DNA from: Streptococcus mitis
GTDB lineage: Bacteria; Bacillota; Bacilli; Lactobacillales; Streptococcaceae
DNA length: 21,985 bases
Assembly: GCA_001914195.1 (NCBI GenBank)
Contig: MKYF01000005.1
Location: forward strand, 1 to 21,985
Direction: 5' to 3'
Both the position numbers and the translations under genes were made by a program. Positions 1 to 6,686 of the stretch are shown one piece after another; position 1 is the first letter of the stretch; each line of letters starts with the position of its first letter. The notes under the pieces are model-generated. The model was not told the origin of the DNA and did no database searches. It saw nothing but the letters and a program-made list of their open reading frames with translations.

Positions 1-1
1 G

Positions 2-97
2 GCATCTGAGTCAGCGTCAACAAGTGCATCTGAGTCAGCAAGCACAAGCGCATCTGAGTCAGCAAGCACAAGCGCTTCTGAGTCAGCATCAACAAGT
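2..97 (+). repeat. Four 24-nt tandem repeats in the SRR gene
   Basis: Four in-frame 24-nt units at 2-25, 26-49, 50-73 and 74-97, each encoding ASESASTS. They differ only at synonymous positions, for example gcgtcaacaagt against gcaagcacaagc. The array probably continues to the left. Confidence 0.9.
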
Positions 98-697
98 GCA
101 GTAGCTTCAGCTTCAGCGTCAACAAGTGCAGTAGCTTCAGCTTCAGCATCAACAAGTGCAGTAGCTTCAGCTTCAGCATCAACAAGCGCAGTAGCTTCAG
201 CTTCAGCGTCAACAAGTGCAGTAGCTTCAGCCTCAGCGTCAACAAGTGCAGTAGCTTCAGCCTCAGCGTCAACAAGCGCATCGACATCAGCAAGTACGTC
301 AGCAAGCACATCAGCAAGTACATCGGCTTCAACAAGTATGTCAGTTCCGAATAGTACTGATAAACCAGAGTTTAGTTTGAGTGAAAGTGCTTCGCAGTCA
401 ACAAGTCTAAGCATGTCAATCTCAACATCGGTGTCTATGTCGACTTCAACAAGTACGTCACTTTCAAATGCAATTTCTGATAGCGCCTCAACGTCAAGCT
501 CACTTGTAGGATCAAATGTTGATCATTCGACTTCACATGTAGGAAACGGTACGGGATCGACAGCTAAGTCAAGACAGCAATTGCCAAATACAGGTACAGA
601 AGTTTCCAAAACATCTGCGCTTCTAGGAGCTTTGGCAGCTGTGACTGGTTTAGGTCTGTTTGCGAAACGCCGTAAACGTGATGATGAAGAAATGTAA
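2..697 (+). CDS. Serine-rich repeat LPXTG surface protein, 3' end only
   Basis: The open frame runs in from the left edge, so the start lies outside the window. The visible 231 residues are almost entirely Ser, Ala and Thr: four ASESASTS units, six AVASASASTS units, then less regular Ser/Thr-rich sequence. At the C-terminus are LPNTG (codons at 581-595), a hydrophobic stretch and a KRRKRDDEE tail, which is a complete sortase A sorting signal. Proteins of this kind (PsrP, GspB, Fap1 families) are large, heavily O-glycosylated adhesins exported by SecA2/SecY2; whether such a locus lies nearby cannot be seen here. The ATG at 338 is internal. In S. pneumoniae I expect the comG pilin operon upstream of the following methyltransferase gene, so the adhesin looks like an addition. 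Family assignment is firm; the ligand is unknown because the binding region is missing. Confidence 0.9.
   Translation, partial: ASESASTSASESASTSASESASTSASESASTSAVASASASTSAVASASASTSAVASASASTSAVASASASTSAVASASASTSAVASASASTSASTSASTSASTSASTSASTSMSVPNSTDKPEFSLSESASQSTSLSMSISTSVSMSTSTSTSLSNAISDSASTSSSLVGSNVDHSTSHVGNGTGSTAKSRQQLPNTGTEVSKTSALLGALAAVTGLGLFAKRRKRDDEEM
98..277 (+). repeat. Six 30-nt tandem repeats in the SRR gene
   Basis: Six consecutive 30-nt units begin at 98, 128, 158, 188, 218 and 248. Each encodes AVASASASTS, with silent changes such as gct/gcc, gca/gcg and agt/agc. Near-identity suggests recent amplification or homogenisation by recombination. Confidence 0.92.
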
Positions 698-725
698 ACA
701 ATCTGCTTATCTCATATTTGATCAG

Positions 726-743
726 CGATAGATGTGTCTATCG
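726..743 (+). other. Small perfect hairpin after the SRR gene
   Basis: CGATAGA, loop TGTG, then TCTATCG. The sequence after it (agtttgg) lacks a T-run, so it is not a classic terminator. It may help define the 3' end of the adhesin transcript. Confidence 0.4.
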
Positions 744-773
744 AGTTTGGACAAAAAAGTCTGTAAAATCATA

Positions 774-823
774 AAAACGCATATTATCAAGTGTTCAAAA
801 ACTTGATAGTATGCGTTTTATTG
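774..823 (+). terminator. Strong hairpin, probable terminator of the SRR gene
   Basis: AAAACGCATA-t-TATCAAGT pairs with ACTTGATA-g-TATGCGTTTT around a short loop, giving about 18 pairs with one mismatch. It is followed by ttttattg and preceded by an A-run, so it could end transcription in either direction. I have a loose memory of similar hairpins at other streptococcal intergenic sites, so it may be dispersed. Confidence 0.7.
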
Positions 824-932
824 TGGAAATGTTTCCTTTCTTTTCGGATGGAATTGAGTTTCCCAGCCTTATGTTTGTATAGTCGGTTAAAAAATTGAGT
901 ACGAAAACCCACTTCATAAAAGTATTGATAGA

Positions 933-1085
933 TTATACTCTTCGAAAATCTCTTCAAACCACGTCAACGTCGTCTTGCCATATATATGTTACTGACTTCG
1001 TCAGTTCTATTTGCAACCTCAAAGCAGTGCTTTGAGCAACCTGCGGCTAGTTTCCTAGTTTGCTCTTTGATTTTCATTGAGTATT
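933..1085 (-). repeat. BOX element, reverse orientation (boxA-boxB-boxC)
   Basis: Read on the minus strand it begins with the boxA signature (aatactcaatgaaaatcaaa, then AGAGCAAACTAGGAAACTAGCCGCAGG). It continues through a boxB-like palindrome (gctcaaagcactgctttgag and ctgacgaagtcag) and ends with boxC (tggtttgaagagattttcga, then agagtataa). This is the dispersed BOX repeat of pneumococcus and close relatives, here with one boxB copy. BOX elements form stable RNA structures and can affect neighbouring genes. Ends are accurate to a few bases. Confidence 0.92.
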
Positions 1086-1337
1086 AGTGGGCTTTTCTTG
1101 CACTGTTTTGATCTTTTATTTCCTTCGATTATATATTAGAGAGGATTAGTAGAAGAGGGGTAAATTGTTAGAATGATTATGTGATGTCTTATACCAAGCA
1201 AAAATCAGACCGTAGGATAAGAGTACAGTTGAGGATAGTTAGAAAGGTTTATCTGATTTTGTGTAGATAAGATTGATGTCGTCAGTAACAAATTGACGGA
1301 AAACCAATATAGATATAGTGTGATTTTTCTATAAGGA
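1086..1337. other. AT-rich intergenic DNA, no gene seen
   Basis: Between the BOX element and the methyltransferase promoter I see no credible coding frame on either strand, no tRNA-like sequence and no insertion-sequence ends. The only open stretch (1205-1396, minus) has no ribosome binding site and no recognisable protein features. It may be decayed sequence left by insertion of the adhesin gene. Confidence 0.5.
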
Positions 1338-1357
1338 TGGAAAAAAGAAGGGAAATT

Positions 1358-1366
1358 TGATAAGAT
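1358..1366 (+). promoter_or_regulatory. Extended -10 of the ytxK-like gene, close to its ATG
   Basis: TGA-TAAGAT reads as an extended -10 (TGn plus hexamer). The -35 at about 1338-1343 (TGGAAA) is poor. Only six bases separate the hexamer from the ATG at 1373, so transcription would start at or next to the start codon and give a leaderless or nearly leaderless mRNA. Confidence 0.45.
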
Positions 1367-1372
1367 AGGAAT

Positions 1373-2326
1373 ATGGATTTTGAAAAAATTGAACAAGCTT
1401 ATACCTATTTACTAGAGAATGTCCAAGTCATCCAAAGTGATTTGGCGACCAATTTTTATGACGCCCTGGTGGAGCAAAATAGCATCTATCTGGATGGTGA
1501 AACTGAGCTAGAGCAGGTCAAAGAGAACAATCAGGCCCTTAAACTATTAGCGCTTCGCAAAGAAGAATGGCTCAAGACCTACCAGTTTCTCTTGATGAAG
1601 GCTGGGCAAACAGAACCCTTGCAGGCTAATCACCAGTTTACACCGGATGCTATTGCTTTGCTTTTGGTGTTTATTGTGGAAGAGTTGTTTACAGAGAAGG
1701 AAATCACTATCCTCGAAATGGGTTCTGGCATGGGAATTCTGGGCGCTACTTTCTTGACCTCGCTTGCTAAAAAAGTGGATTACTTGGGAATGGAAGTGGA
1801 TGATTTGCTGATTGATTTGGCGGCTAGTATGGCAGATGTAATTGGTTTGCAGGCTGGTTTTGTCCAAGGAGATGCCGTTCGTCCACAAATGCTCAAAGAA
1901 AGCGACGTGGTCATCAGCGACTTGCCTGTCGGTTATTATCCTGATGATGCCGTTGCAGCGCGCCATCAAGTTGCTTCTAGCCAAGAACATACTTACGCCC
2001 ATCACTTGCTCATGGAACAAGGACTTAAGTACCTCAAGTTAGACGGATACGCTATTTTTCTAGCTCCGAGTGATTTGTTGACCAGTCCTCAAAGTGATTT
2101 ATTAAAAGGGTGGTTGAAAGAAGAAGCAAGTCTAGTTGCCATGATTAGTCTGCCTGAAAATCTCTTTGCCAGTGCCAAACAATCTAAGACGATTTTTATC
2201 TTACAGAAGAAAAGTGAAATAGCAGTAGAGCCTTTTGTTTATCCACTTGCTAGCTTGCAAGATGCAAGTATTTTAATGAAATTTAAAGAAAATTTTCAAA
2301 AATGGACTCAAGGTACTGAAATATAA
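1373..2326 (+). CDS. YtxK-like class I SAM-dependent methyltransferase
   Basis: A 317-residue protein. Residues 115-121 (EMGSGMG) form the glycine-rich SAM-binding motif I, and 183-189 (DLPVGYY) sit where N6-adenine methylases have their (N/D)PPY catalytic motif. The N-terminal 90 residues look like a helical substrate-recognition region. It resembles B. subtilis YtxK, and as there it lies directly upstream of ackA. YtxK relatives belong to the N-6 DNA methylase superfamily, but their substrate is not known to me, so DNA methylation is only possible. The start has no Shine-Dalgarno and a -10-like box lies six bases upstream, so the mRNA may be leaderless. The next gene has its own promoter. 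Confidence 0.85.
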   Translation: MDFEKIEQAYTYLLENVQVIQSDLATNFYDALVEQNSIYLDGETELEQVKENNQALKLLALRKEEWLKTYQFLLMKAGQTEPLQANHQFTPDAIALLLVFIVEELFTEKEITILEMGSGMGILGATFLTSLAKKVDYLGMEVDDLLIDLAASMADVIGLQAGFVQGDAVRPQMLKESDVVISDLPVGYYPDDAVAARHQVASSQEHTYAHHLLMEQGLKYLKLDGYAIFLAPSDLLTSPQSDLLKGWLKEEASLVAMISLPENLFASAKQSKTIFILQKKSEIAVEPFVYPLASLQDASILMKFKENFQKWTQGTEI

Positions 2327-2335
2327 AATAGATTT

Positions 2336-2344
2336 TGTTATAAT
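2336..2344 (+). promoter_or_regulatory. ackA promoter, extended -10
   Basis: TGT-TATAAT is a perfect extended -10, starting ten bases after the stop of the previous gene. No good -35 lies 16-18 bp upstream, as is common with a strong extended -10. Transcription should start near 2351. Confidence 0.7.
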
Positions 2345-2346
2345 AG

Positions 2347-2361
2347 ATGAAAACGCTTAAA
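2347..2361 (+). promoter_or_regulatory. Candidate cre (CcpA) site over the ackA transcription start
   Basis: ATGAAAACGCTTAAA matches the catabolite response consensus WTGNAANCGNWNNCW except at one conserved position (A for C at the fourteenth base). It begins two bases after the -10 hexamer, a position that normally implies repression or blocked initiation. Confidence 0.5.
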
Positions 2362-2376
2362 AAGGGGTATCATGTT

Positions 2377-3567
2377 ATGACAAAAACAATTGCAATCAAT
2401 GCGGGAAGTTCAAGTTTGAAATGGCAATTATACTTAATGCCAGAAGAAAAAGTATTGGCGAAAGGTTTGATTGAACGTATCGGTTTGAAAGATTCAATTT
2501 CAACTGTAAAATTTGATGGCCGTTCTGAACAACAAATTTTGGATATCGAAAATCATACACAAGCCGTTAAGATTTTATTGGATGACTTGATTCGTTTCGA
2601 CATCATCAAGGCATACGATGAGATTACAGGTGTTGGACATCGTGTTGTTGCCGGTGGAGAATACTTCAAAGAATCAACAGTTGTTGAAGGGGATGTTTTA
2701 GAAAAAGTTGAAGAGTTGAGTTTGTTAGCTCCTCTCCACAATCCAGCCAATGCAGCAGGTGTTCGTGCCTTCAAGGAATTGTTGCCAGATATTACCAGTG
2801 TAGTTGTGTTTGATACTTCATTCCACACAAGTATGCCAGAGAAAGCTTACCGTTACCCTCTACCAACAAAATACTACACAGAAAACAAGGTTCGTAAATA
2901 CGGTGCTCATGGTACAAGTCACCAGTTTGTAGCAGGAGAAGCTGCAAAACTCTTGGGACGTCCATTAGAAGACTTGAAGTTAATTACTTGCCACATCGGT
3001 AATGGAGCATCTATTACAGCTGTTAAGGGTGGTCAATCTGTCGATACTTCAATGGGCTTCACTCCACTTGGTGGTGTGATGATGGGAACTCGTACAGGGG
3101 ATATTGACCCAGCTATCATTCCTTATTTAATGCAATATACAGAGGACTTTAACACGCCTGAAAACATTAGTCACGTTCTTAATCGTGAATCAGGCCTTAT
3201 GGGTGTTTCAGGCAAATCTAGTGATATGCGTGATGTGATTGCTGCTATGGAAGAAGGGGATCATGATGCCACTTTAGCCTATGAAATGTATGTTGATCGT
3301 ATCCAAAAACATATTGGTCAATACCTTGCAGTCCTAAATGGAGCAGATGCTATTATCTTTACTGCAGGTATCGGTGAAAATGCTGCAAACGTACGTGAAG
3401 ATGTTATTTCAGGTATCTCTTGGTTTGGCTGTGACGTTGATCCAGAAAAGAACGTCTTTGGCGTGACAGGAGACATCTCAACAGAAGCAGCGAAAATTCG
3501 TGTTTTGGTTATTCCAACAGATGAAGAATTGGTCATTGCCCGTGATGTTGAACGCTTGAAAAAATAA
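2377..3567 (+). CDS. ackA: Acetate kinase
   Basis: AckA interconverts acetyl phosphate plus ADP and acetate plus ATP. In streptococci it gains ATP from acetyl phosphate made by pyruvate oxidase or phosphotransacetylase, and so sets the cellular acetyl phosphate level. The 396 residues are the usual length. NAGSSSLK at residues 8-15 is the first phosphate-binding signature, followed by GAHGTSH, HIGNGAS and GIGENAANVRE, all typical of the acetokinase fold. I chose ATG 2377 because AAAGGGG (2361-2367) is well spaced from it and the protein then starts MTKTIAINAGSS; an in-frame ATG at 2347 lies on the expected transcription start. The gene has its own promoter, a cre-like site and a downstream terminator, so it appears monocistronic. 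Confidence 0.98.
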   Translation: MTKTIAINAGSSSLKWQLYLMPEEKVLAKGLIERIGLKDSISTVKFDGRSEQQILDIENHTQAVKILLDDLIRFDIIKAYDEITGVGHRVVAGGEYFKESTVVEGDVLEKVEELSLLAPLHNPANAAGVRAFKELLPDITSVVVFDTSFHTSMPEKAYRYPLPTKYYTENKVRKYGAHGTSHQFVAGEAAKLLGRPLEDLKLITCHIGNGASITAVKGGQSVDTSMGFTPLGGVMMGTRTGDIDPAIIPYLMQYTEDFNTPENISHVLNRESGLMGVSGKSSDMRDVIAAMEEGDHDATLAYEMYVDRIQKHIGQYLAVLNGADAIIFTAGIGENAANVREDVISGISWFGCDVDPEKNVFGVTGDISTEAAKIRVLVIPTDEELVIARDVERLKK

Positions 3568-3596
3568 CTAAAATCAGAAAAAATATTCTGTACGAG

Positions 3597-3629
3597 GAGT
3601 TGGGAAAGTGAATTTTCCAACTTCTTTTT
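3597..3629 (+). terminator. Rho-independent terminator of ackA
   Basis: AGTTGGGAAA and TTTTCCAACT form a ten-pair stem (one G-U) around GTGAA, followed by tctttttc. Confidence 0.85.
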
Positions 3630-3659
3630 CTGATGAAATTGTCCAAAACCTTGCTATGA

Positions 3660-3687
3660 TTGGCTTTTTTGAAAAATATGGTATAAT
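3660..3687 (+). promoter_or_regulatory. Promoter of the rnpA-yidC-jag operon
   Basis: -35 TTGGCT (3660-3665), 16-bp spacer, -10 TATAAT (3682-3687) with an extended TGg (3679-3681). It lies 29 bases before the rnpA start. Confidence 0.8.
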
Positions 3688-3716
3688 AGTAGTAATTTAA
3701 TAGATGGAGTTGAGTT

Positions 3717-4088
3717 TTGAAGAAAAACTTTCGTGTAAAAAGAGAGAAAGATTTTAAGGCAATTTTCAAGGAGGGAACAAGTTTTGCCAATCGCAAATTT
3801 GTTGTCTACCAATTAGAAAACCAGAAAAACCATTTTCGAGTAGGTCTATCAGTTAGCAAAAAACTGGGGAATGCCGTCACTAGAAATCAAATCAAGCGAC
3901 GAATCCGACATATTATCCAGAATGCAAAAGGGAGTCTGGTAGAAGATGTCGACTTTGTTGTCATTGCTCGAAAAGGGGTCGAAACCTTGGGATACGCAGA
4001 GATGGAGAAAAATCTACTCCACGTATTAAAATTATCAAAGATTTACCAGGAAGGAAATGGGAGTGAAAAAGAAACTACAGTTGACTAG
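3717..4088 (+). CDS. rnpA: Ribonuclease P protein component
   Basis: The protein cofactor of RNase P, which with the catalytic rnpB RNA removes 5' leaders from precursor tRNAs. The 123 residues are basic and end-to-end typical. RNQIKRRIR at residues 56-64 is the conserved RNR RNA-binding motif, preceded by the FANRKFVVY beta strand that contacts the pre-tRNA leader. The start codon is TTG at 3717, supported by GGAG at 3706-3709 and by the expected first residues KKNFRVKREKDF. The gene leads an operon and overlaps the yidC start by 26 bp, which suggests translational coupling. The gene is not immediately preceded by rpmH, unlike the classical rpmH-rnpA order. Confidence 0.97.
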   Translation: MKKNFRVKREKDFKAIFKEGTSFANRKFVVYQLENQKNHFRVGLSVSKKLGNAVTRNQIKRRIRHIIQNAKGSLVEDVDFVVIARKGVETLGYAEMEKNLLHVLKLSKIYQEGNGSEKETTVD

Positions 4089-4887
4089 TTTGCTAGGACT
4101 GTCTCTATTGATTATGACAGCCTGTGCAACTAATGGGACAACTAGCGATATTACGGCAGATTCGACTGATTTTTGGAGTAAATTGGTTTACTTCTTTGCA
4201 GAGGTCATTCGCTTTTTATCATTTGATATTAGTATTGGAGTGGGGATTATTCTCTTTACAATCTTGATTCGTACAGTGCTCTTGCCAGTCTTTCAAGTGC
4301 AAATGGTGGCTTCTAGAAAAATGCAGGAAGCGCAACCTCGCATTAAGGCGCTTCGAGAACAATATCCGGGTCGAGATATGGAAAGCAGAACCAAACTAGA
4401 GCAGGAAATGCGTAAAGTCTTTAAAGAAATGGGTGTCAGACAATCAGATTCTCTTTGGCCGATTTTGATTCAGATGCCACTTATCTTGGCCTTGTTCCAA
4501 GCCCTATCAAGAGTTGACTTTTTGAAGACAGGTCATTTCTTATGGATTAACCTTGGTGGTGTGGATACAACACTTGTTCTTCCGATTTTAGCAGCAGTAT
4601 TTACCTTTTTAAGTACTTGGTTGTCCAATAAAGCCTTGTCTGAGCGTAATGGAGCTACGACTGCGATGATGTACGGGATTCCAGTCTTGATCTTTATCTT
4701 TGGGGTTTATGCTCCGAGCGGAGTCGCTCTCTACTGGGCAGTGTCCAATGCTTATCAAGTCTTGCAAACCTATTTCTTGAACAATCCATTCAAGATTATC
4801 GCAGAACGTGAGGCTCTAGTACAGGCACAAAAAGATTTGGAAAATAGAAAAAGAAAAGCCAAGAAAAAGGCTCAGAAAACGAAATAA
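4063..4887 (+). CDS. yidC: Membrane protein insertase YidC/OxaA, lipoprotein form
   Basis: YidC inserts membrane proteins alone or with SecYEG. A short N-terminal signal ends in the lipobox LIMTAC, so Cys21 should be lipidated and the N-terminus anchored outside, as in Gram-positive YidC1/SpoIIIJ. The insertase core follows with five hydrophobic segments. The conserved Arg of the hydrophilic groove is probably in ILIRTVLLP. The tail RKRKAKKKAQKTK is very basic, as expected for ribosome binding. I chose GTG 4063 (274 residues) because AGGAAGG (4048-4054) is eight bases upstream; the in-frame ATG at 4057 is only two bases from it. It overlaps rnpA and is 17 bp from jag. Streptococci usually carry a second YidC elsewhere. 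Confidence 0.95.
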   Translation: MKKKLQLTSLLGLSLLIMTACATNGTTSDITADSTDFWSKLVYFFAEVIRFLSFDISIGVGIILFTILIRTVLLPVFQVQMVASRKMQEAQPRIKALREQYPGRDMESRTKLEQEMRKVFKEMGVRQSDSLWPILIQMPLILALFQALSRVDFLKTGHFLWINLGGVDTTLVLPILAAVFTFLSTWLSNKALSERNGATTAMMYGIPVLIFIFGVYAPSGVALYWAVSNAYQVLQTYFLNNPFKIIAEREALVQAQKDLENRKRKAKKKAQKTK

Positions 4888-4904
4888 TAAGGAGGAATCT
4901 GGTA

Positions 4905-5894
4905 ATGGTAGTATTTACAGGTTCAACTGTTGAAGAAGCAATCCAGAAAGGATTGAAAGAATTAGATATTCCAAGAATGAAGGCTCATATCAAAGTCATT
5001 TCTCGTGAGAAAAAAGGATTTCTTGGTTTATTTGGTAAAAAACCAGCCCAAGTGGATATCGATGCGATTAGTGAAACGACAGTTGTAAAAGCAAACCAAC
5101 AAGCTGTAAAGGGAGTTCCAAAACAAATCAATGATTTGAATGAACCAGTTAAAACGGTTAGTGAAGCAACCGTTGATTTGGGGCATGTTGTAGAAGCAAT
5201 TAAAAAGATTGAAGAGGAAGGTCAAGGTATTTCTGATGAAGTCAAGGCTGAAATCTTAAAACATGAAAGACATGCCAGCACGATCTTAGAAGAAACTGGT
5301 CACATTGAGATTTTAAATGAATTACAACTTGAAGAAACTGACCTCGAAGAAGAAGTAGAAACTCCTAATGTTGAAAGCCAAGCTGAGCAAACTGAAAGTC
5401 AAGAACTAGAAGACTTGGGCTTGAAAGTTGAACCGAGCTTTGATATTGAACAAGTAGCTACGGAAGTAACGACTTATGTTCAAACAATTATTGATGACAT
5501 GGATGTTGAAGCCACACTTTCAAATGACTATAACCGTCGTAGCATCAATCTACAAATTGACACCAATGAACCAGGGCGTATTATCGGTTATCATGGTAAA
5601 GTTTTGAAAGCCTTGCAACTGTTGGCGCAAAATTATCTGTACAACCGCTATTCAAGAACCTTCTACATCACTATTAATGTCAATGATTATGTTGAACACC
5701 GTGCAGAAGTCTTGCAGACCTATGCGCAAAAATTGGCGACTCGTGTTTTAGAAGAAGGCCGCAGTCATCAAACAGATCCAATGTCAAATAGCGAACGTAA
5801 GATTATTCATCGTATTATTTCACGTATGGATGGCGTGACTAGTTACTCTGAAGGTGACGAGCCAAATCGCTATGTCGTTGTAGATACAGAATAA
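4905..5894 (+). CDS. khpB: RNA-binding protein Jag / KhpB / EloR
   Basis: A cytoplasmic RNA-binding protein that in pneumococcus partners KhpA and controls cell elongation. Domains: Jag-N at residues 1-50 (with the KGFLGLFGKKPAQV loop), a long acidic linker at about 55-185, a KH-II domain at about 188-262 with the GYHG loop at 228-231, and R3H at about 265-329 with R298-x3-H302. The linker has VSEATVDL with Thr89. This matches the threonine that I recall being phosphorylated by the Ser/Thr kinase StkP in pneumococcal EloR/Jag. The 329 residues are the normal length. ATG 4905 follows AAGGAGG at 4890-4896. It is the last gene of the operon with yidC, an old pairing whose functional link is not settled. 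Confidence 0.96.
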   Translation: MVVFTGSTVEEAIQKGLKELDIPRMKAHIKVISREKKGFLGLFGKKPAQVDIDAISETTVVKANQQAVKGVPKQINDLNEPVKTVSEATVDLGHVVEAIKKIEEEGQGISDEVKAEILKHERHASTILEETGHIEILNELQLEETDLEEEVETPNVESQAEQTESQELEDLGLKVEPSFDIEQVATEVTTYVQTIIDDMDVEATLSNDYNRRSINLQIDTNEPGRIIGYHGKVLKALQLLAQNYLYNRYSRTFYITINVNDYVEHRAEVLQTYAQKLATRVLEEGRSHQTDPMSNSERKIIHRIISRMDGVTSYSEGDEPNRYVVVDTE

Positions 5895-5897
5895 GTA

Positions 5898-5921
5898 AAA
5901 TCAGGGTTGACCTGATTTTTT
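5898..5921 (+). terminator. Terminator after jag
   Basis: AAATCAGG, loop gttga, CCTGATTT, followed by further Ts. The stem is short, and the next gene starts 24 bp later with no clear promoter, so partial read-through is plausible. Confidence 0.75.
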
Positions 5922-5944
5922 GCTAGCTAGAGGAGGTTGAACGG

Positions 5945-6568
5945 ATGTTGAATAAGATAAGAGACTATTTAGATTTTGCAGGTTTCCAGTACCGTAATCC
6001 TGATAAAGCGGGAAAAGAGCGAGAGAAGATGCTGGAATTGCGTTACAAAGGCCAAGAGGCTCGAAAGGCTTTTACAGAGTTGGCTAAAGTCTTTCAGGCA
6101 AATTATCCAGAATGGCAACTCCAACAGACTAGCCAGTGGATGAACCAGGCGCAACGTTTGAGACCACACTTTTGGGTCTATCTACAGCGTGAGGGGAAAG
6201 TGACAGAACCTATGTTGGCTCTTCGTTTGTATGGAAGCTCTTCTGATTTTGGAGTTTCACTTGAAGTTAGTTTTATCGAACGTAAGAAAGACGAACAGAC
6301 ATTAGGCAAGCAAGCCAAAGTTTTAGAAATTCCAACCGTTAAAGGGATTTATTATCTAGCCTACTCAGATGGTCAAAGTCAACGGTGGGAGGCGAACGAA
6401 GAAAATCGTCAAATTTTAAGAAATAAAATATCCAATCAGGAAGTCCGAAAAGTTTTAGTTAAGACAGATGTTTCTTTTATAGAAAATCAATCATTAGATA
6501 TGATTTTAGAAAAATTAGAAGAAGCATATGAACGCTTACTTCCCTACTATCAGGCGACCAGAGGGTAG
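5945..6568 (+). CDS. Conserved hypothetical protein, 207 residues
   Basis: I do not recognise a family. The protein is soluble, without signal peptide or membrane segment, and rich in Gln, Lys, Arg and Glu. The first 60 residues are strongly charged and helical (REKMLELRYKGQEARKAF). The middle has alternating beta-like stretches with many aromatic residues (PHFWVYLQ, IYYLAYSD), and the C-terminus is again helical (LEKLEEAYERLLPYY). The start is firm: AGGAGG at 5931-5936 is eight bases from ATG 5945. It lies behind the jag terminator and ahead of the tkt promoter, so it is probably expressed by read-through or from a weak promoter. I recall a conserved hypothetical gene at the equivalent pneumococcal position, but no function. 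Confidence 0.85.
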   Translation: MLNKIRDYLDFAGFQYRNPDKAGKEREKMLELRYKGQEARKAFTELAKVFQANYPEWQLQQTSQWMNQAQRLRPHFWVYLQREGKVTEPMLALRLYGSSSDFGVSLEVSFIERKKDEQTLGKQAKVLEIPTVKGIYYLAYSDGQSQRWEANEENRQILRNKISNQEVRKVLVKTDVSFIENQSLDMILEKLEEAYERLLPYYQATRG

Positions 6569-6603
6569 AAGACAGGAGACTTATCTAGCATCGAATTGTT
6601 TGA

Positions 6604-6632
6604 TTGCTATTCTATGTATTTTTTCATATAAT
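6604..6632 (+). promoter_or_regulatory. tkt promoter
   Basis: -35 TTGCTA (6604-6609), 17-bp spacer, -10 TATAAT (6627-6632). The mRNA leader would be about 50 bases. Confidence 0.75.
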
Positions 6633-6686
6633 AGGAGAAGGAATAATAGGTGCTATCTAAATCACCTCAAATAGAAAGGAAATTCT

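Noticed and set aside
2..277. CRISPR-like repeat array
   Set aside because: Units are contiguous, in frame and code for a Ser-rich protein; there are no spacers.
338..697. A separate gene starting at ATG 338
   Set aside because: The frame is open from position 2 and the upstream residues continue the Ser/Ala/Thr repeat, so this Met is internal to the SRR protein.
1225..1233. ACAGTTGAG resembling a ComE half-site
   Set aside because: No second half at the 21-bp offset on either side and no competence gene downstream; a single nonamer can occur by chance.
1205..1396. Minus-strand frame near the methyltransferase start
   Set aside because: No ribosome binding site, no recognisable composition, and it crosses the start of a well-supported gene on the other strand.
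6648..6667. AGGTG-N10-CACCT inverted repeat in the tkt leader as an operator
   Set aside because: Arms are only five bases and I know no regulator that matches; chance is sufficient.
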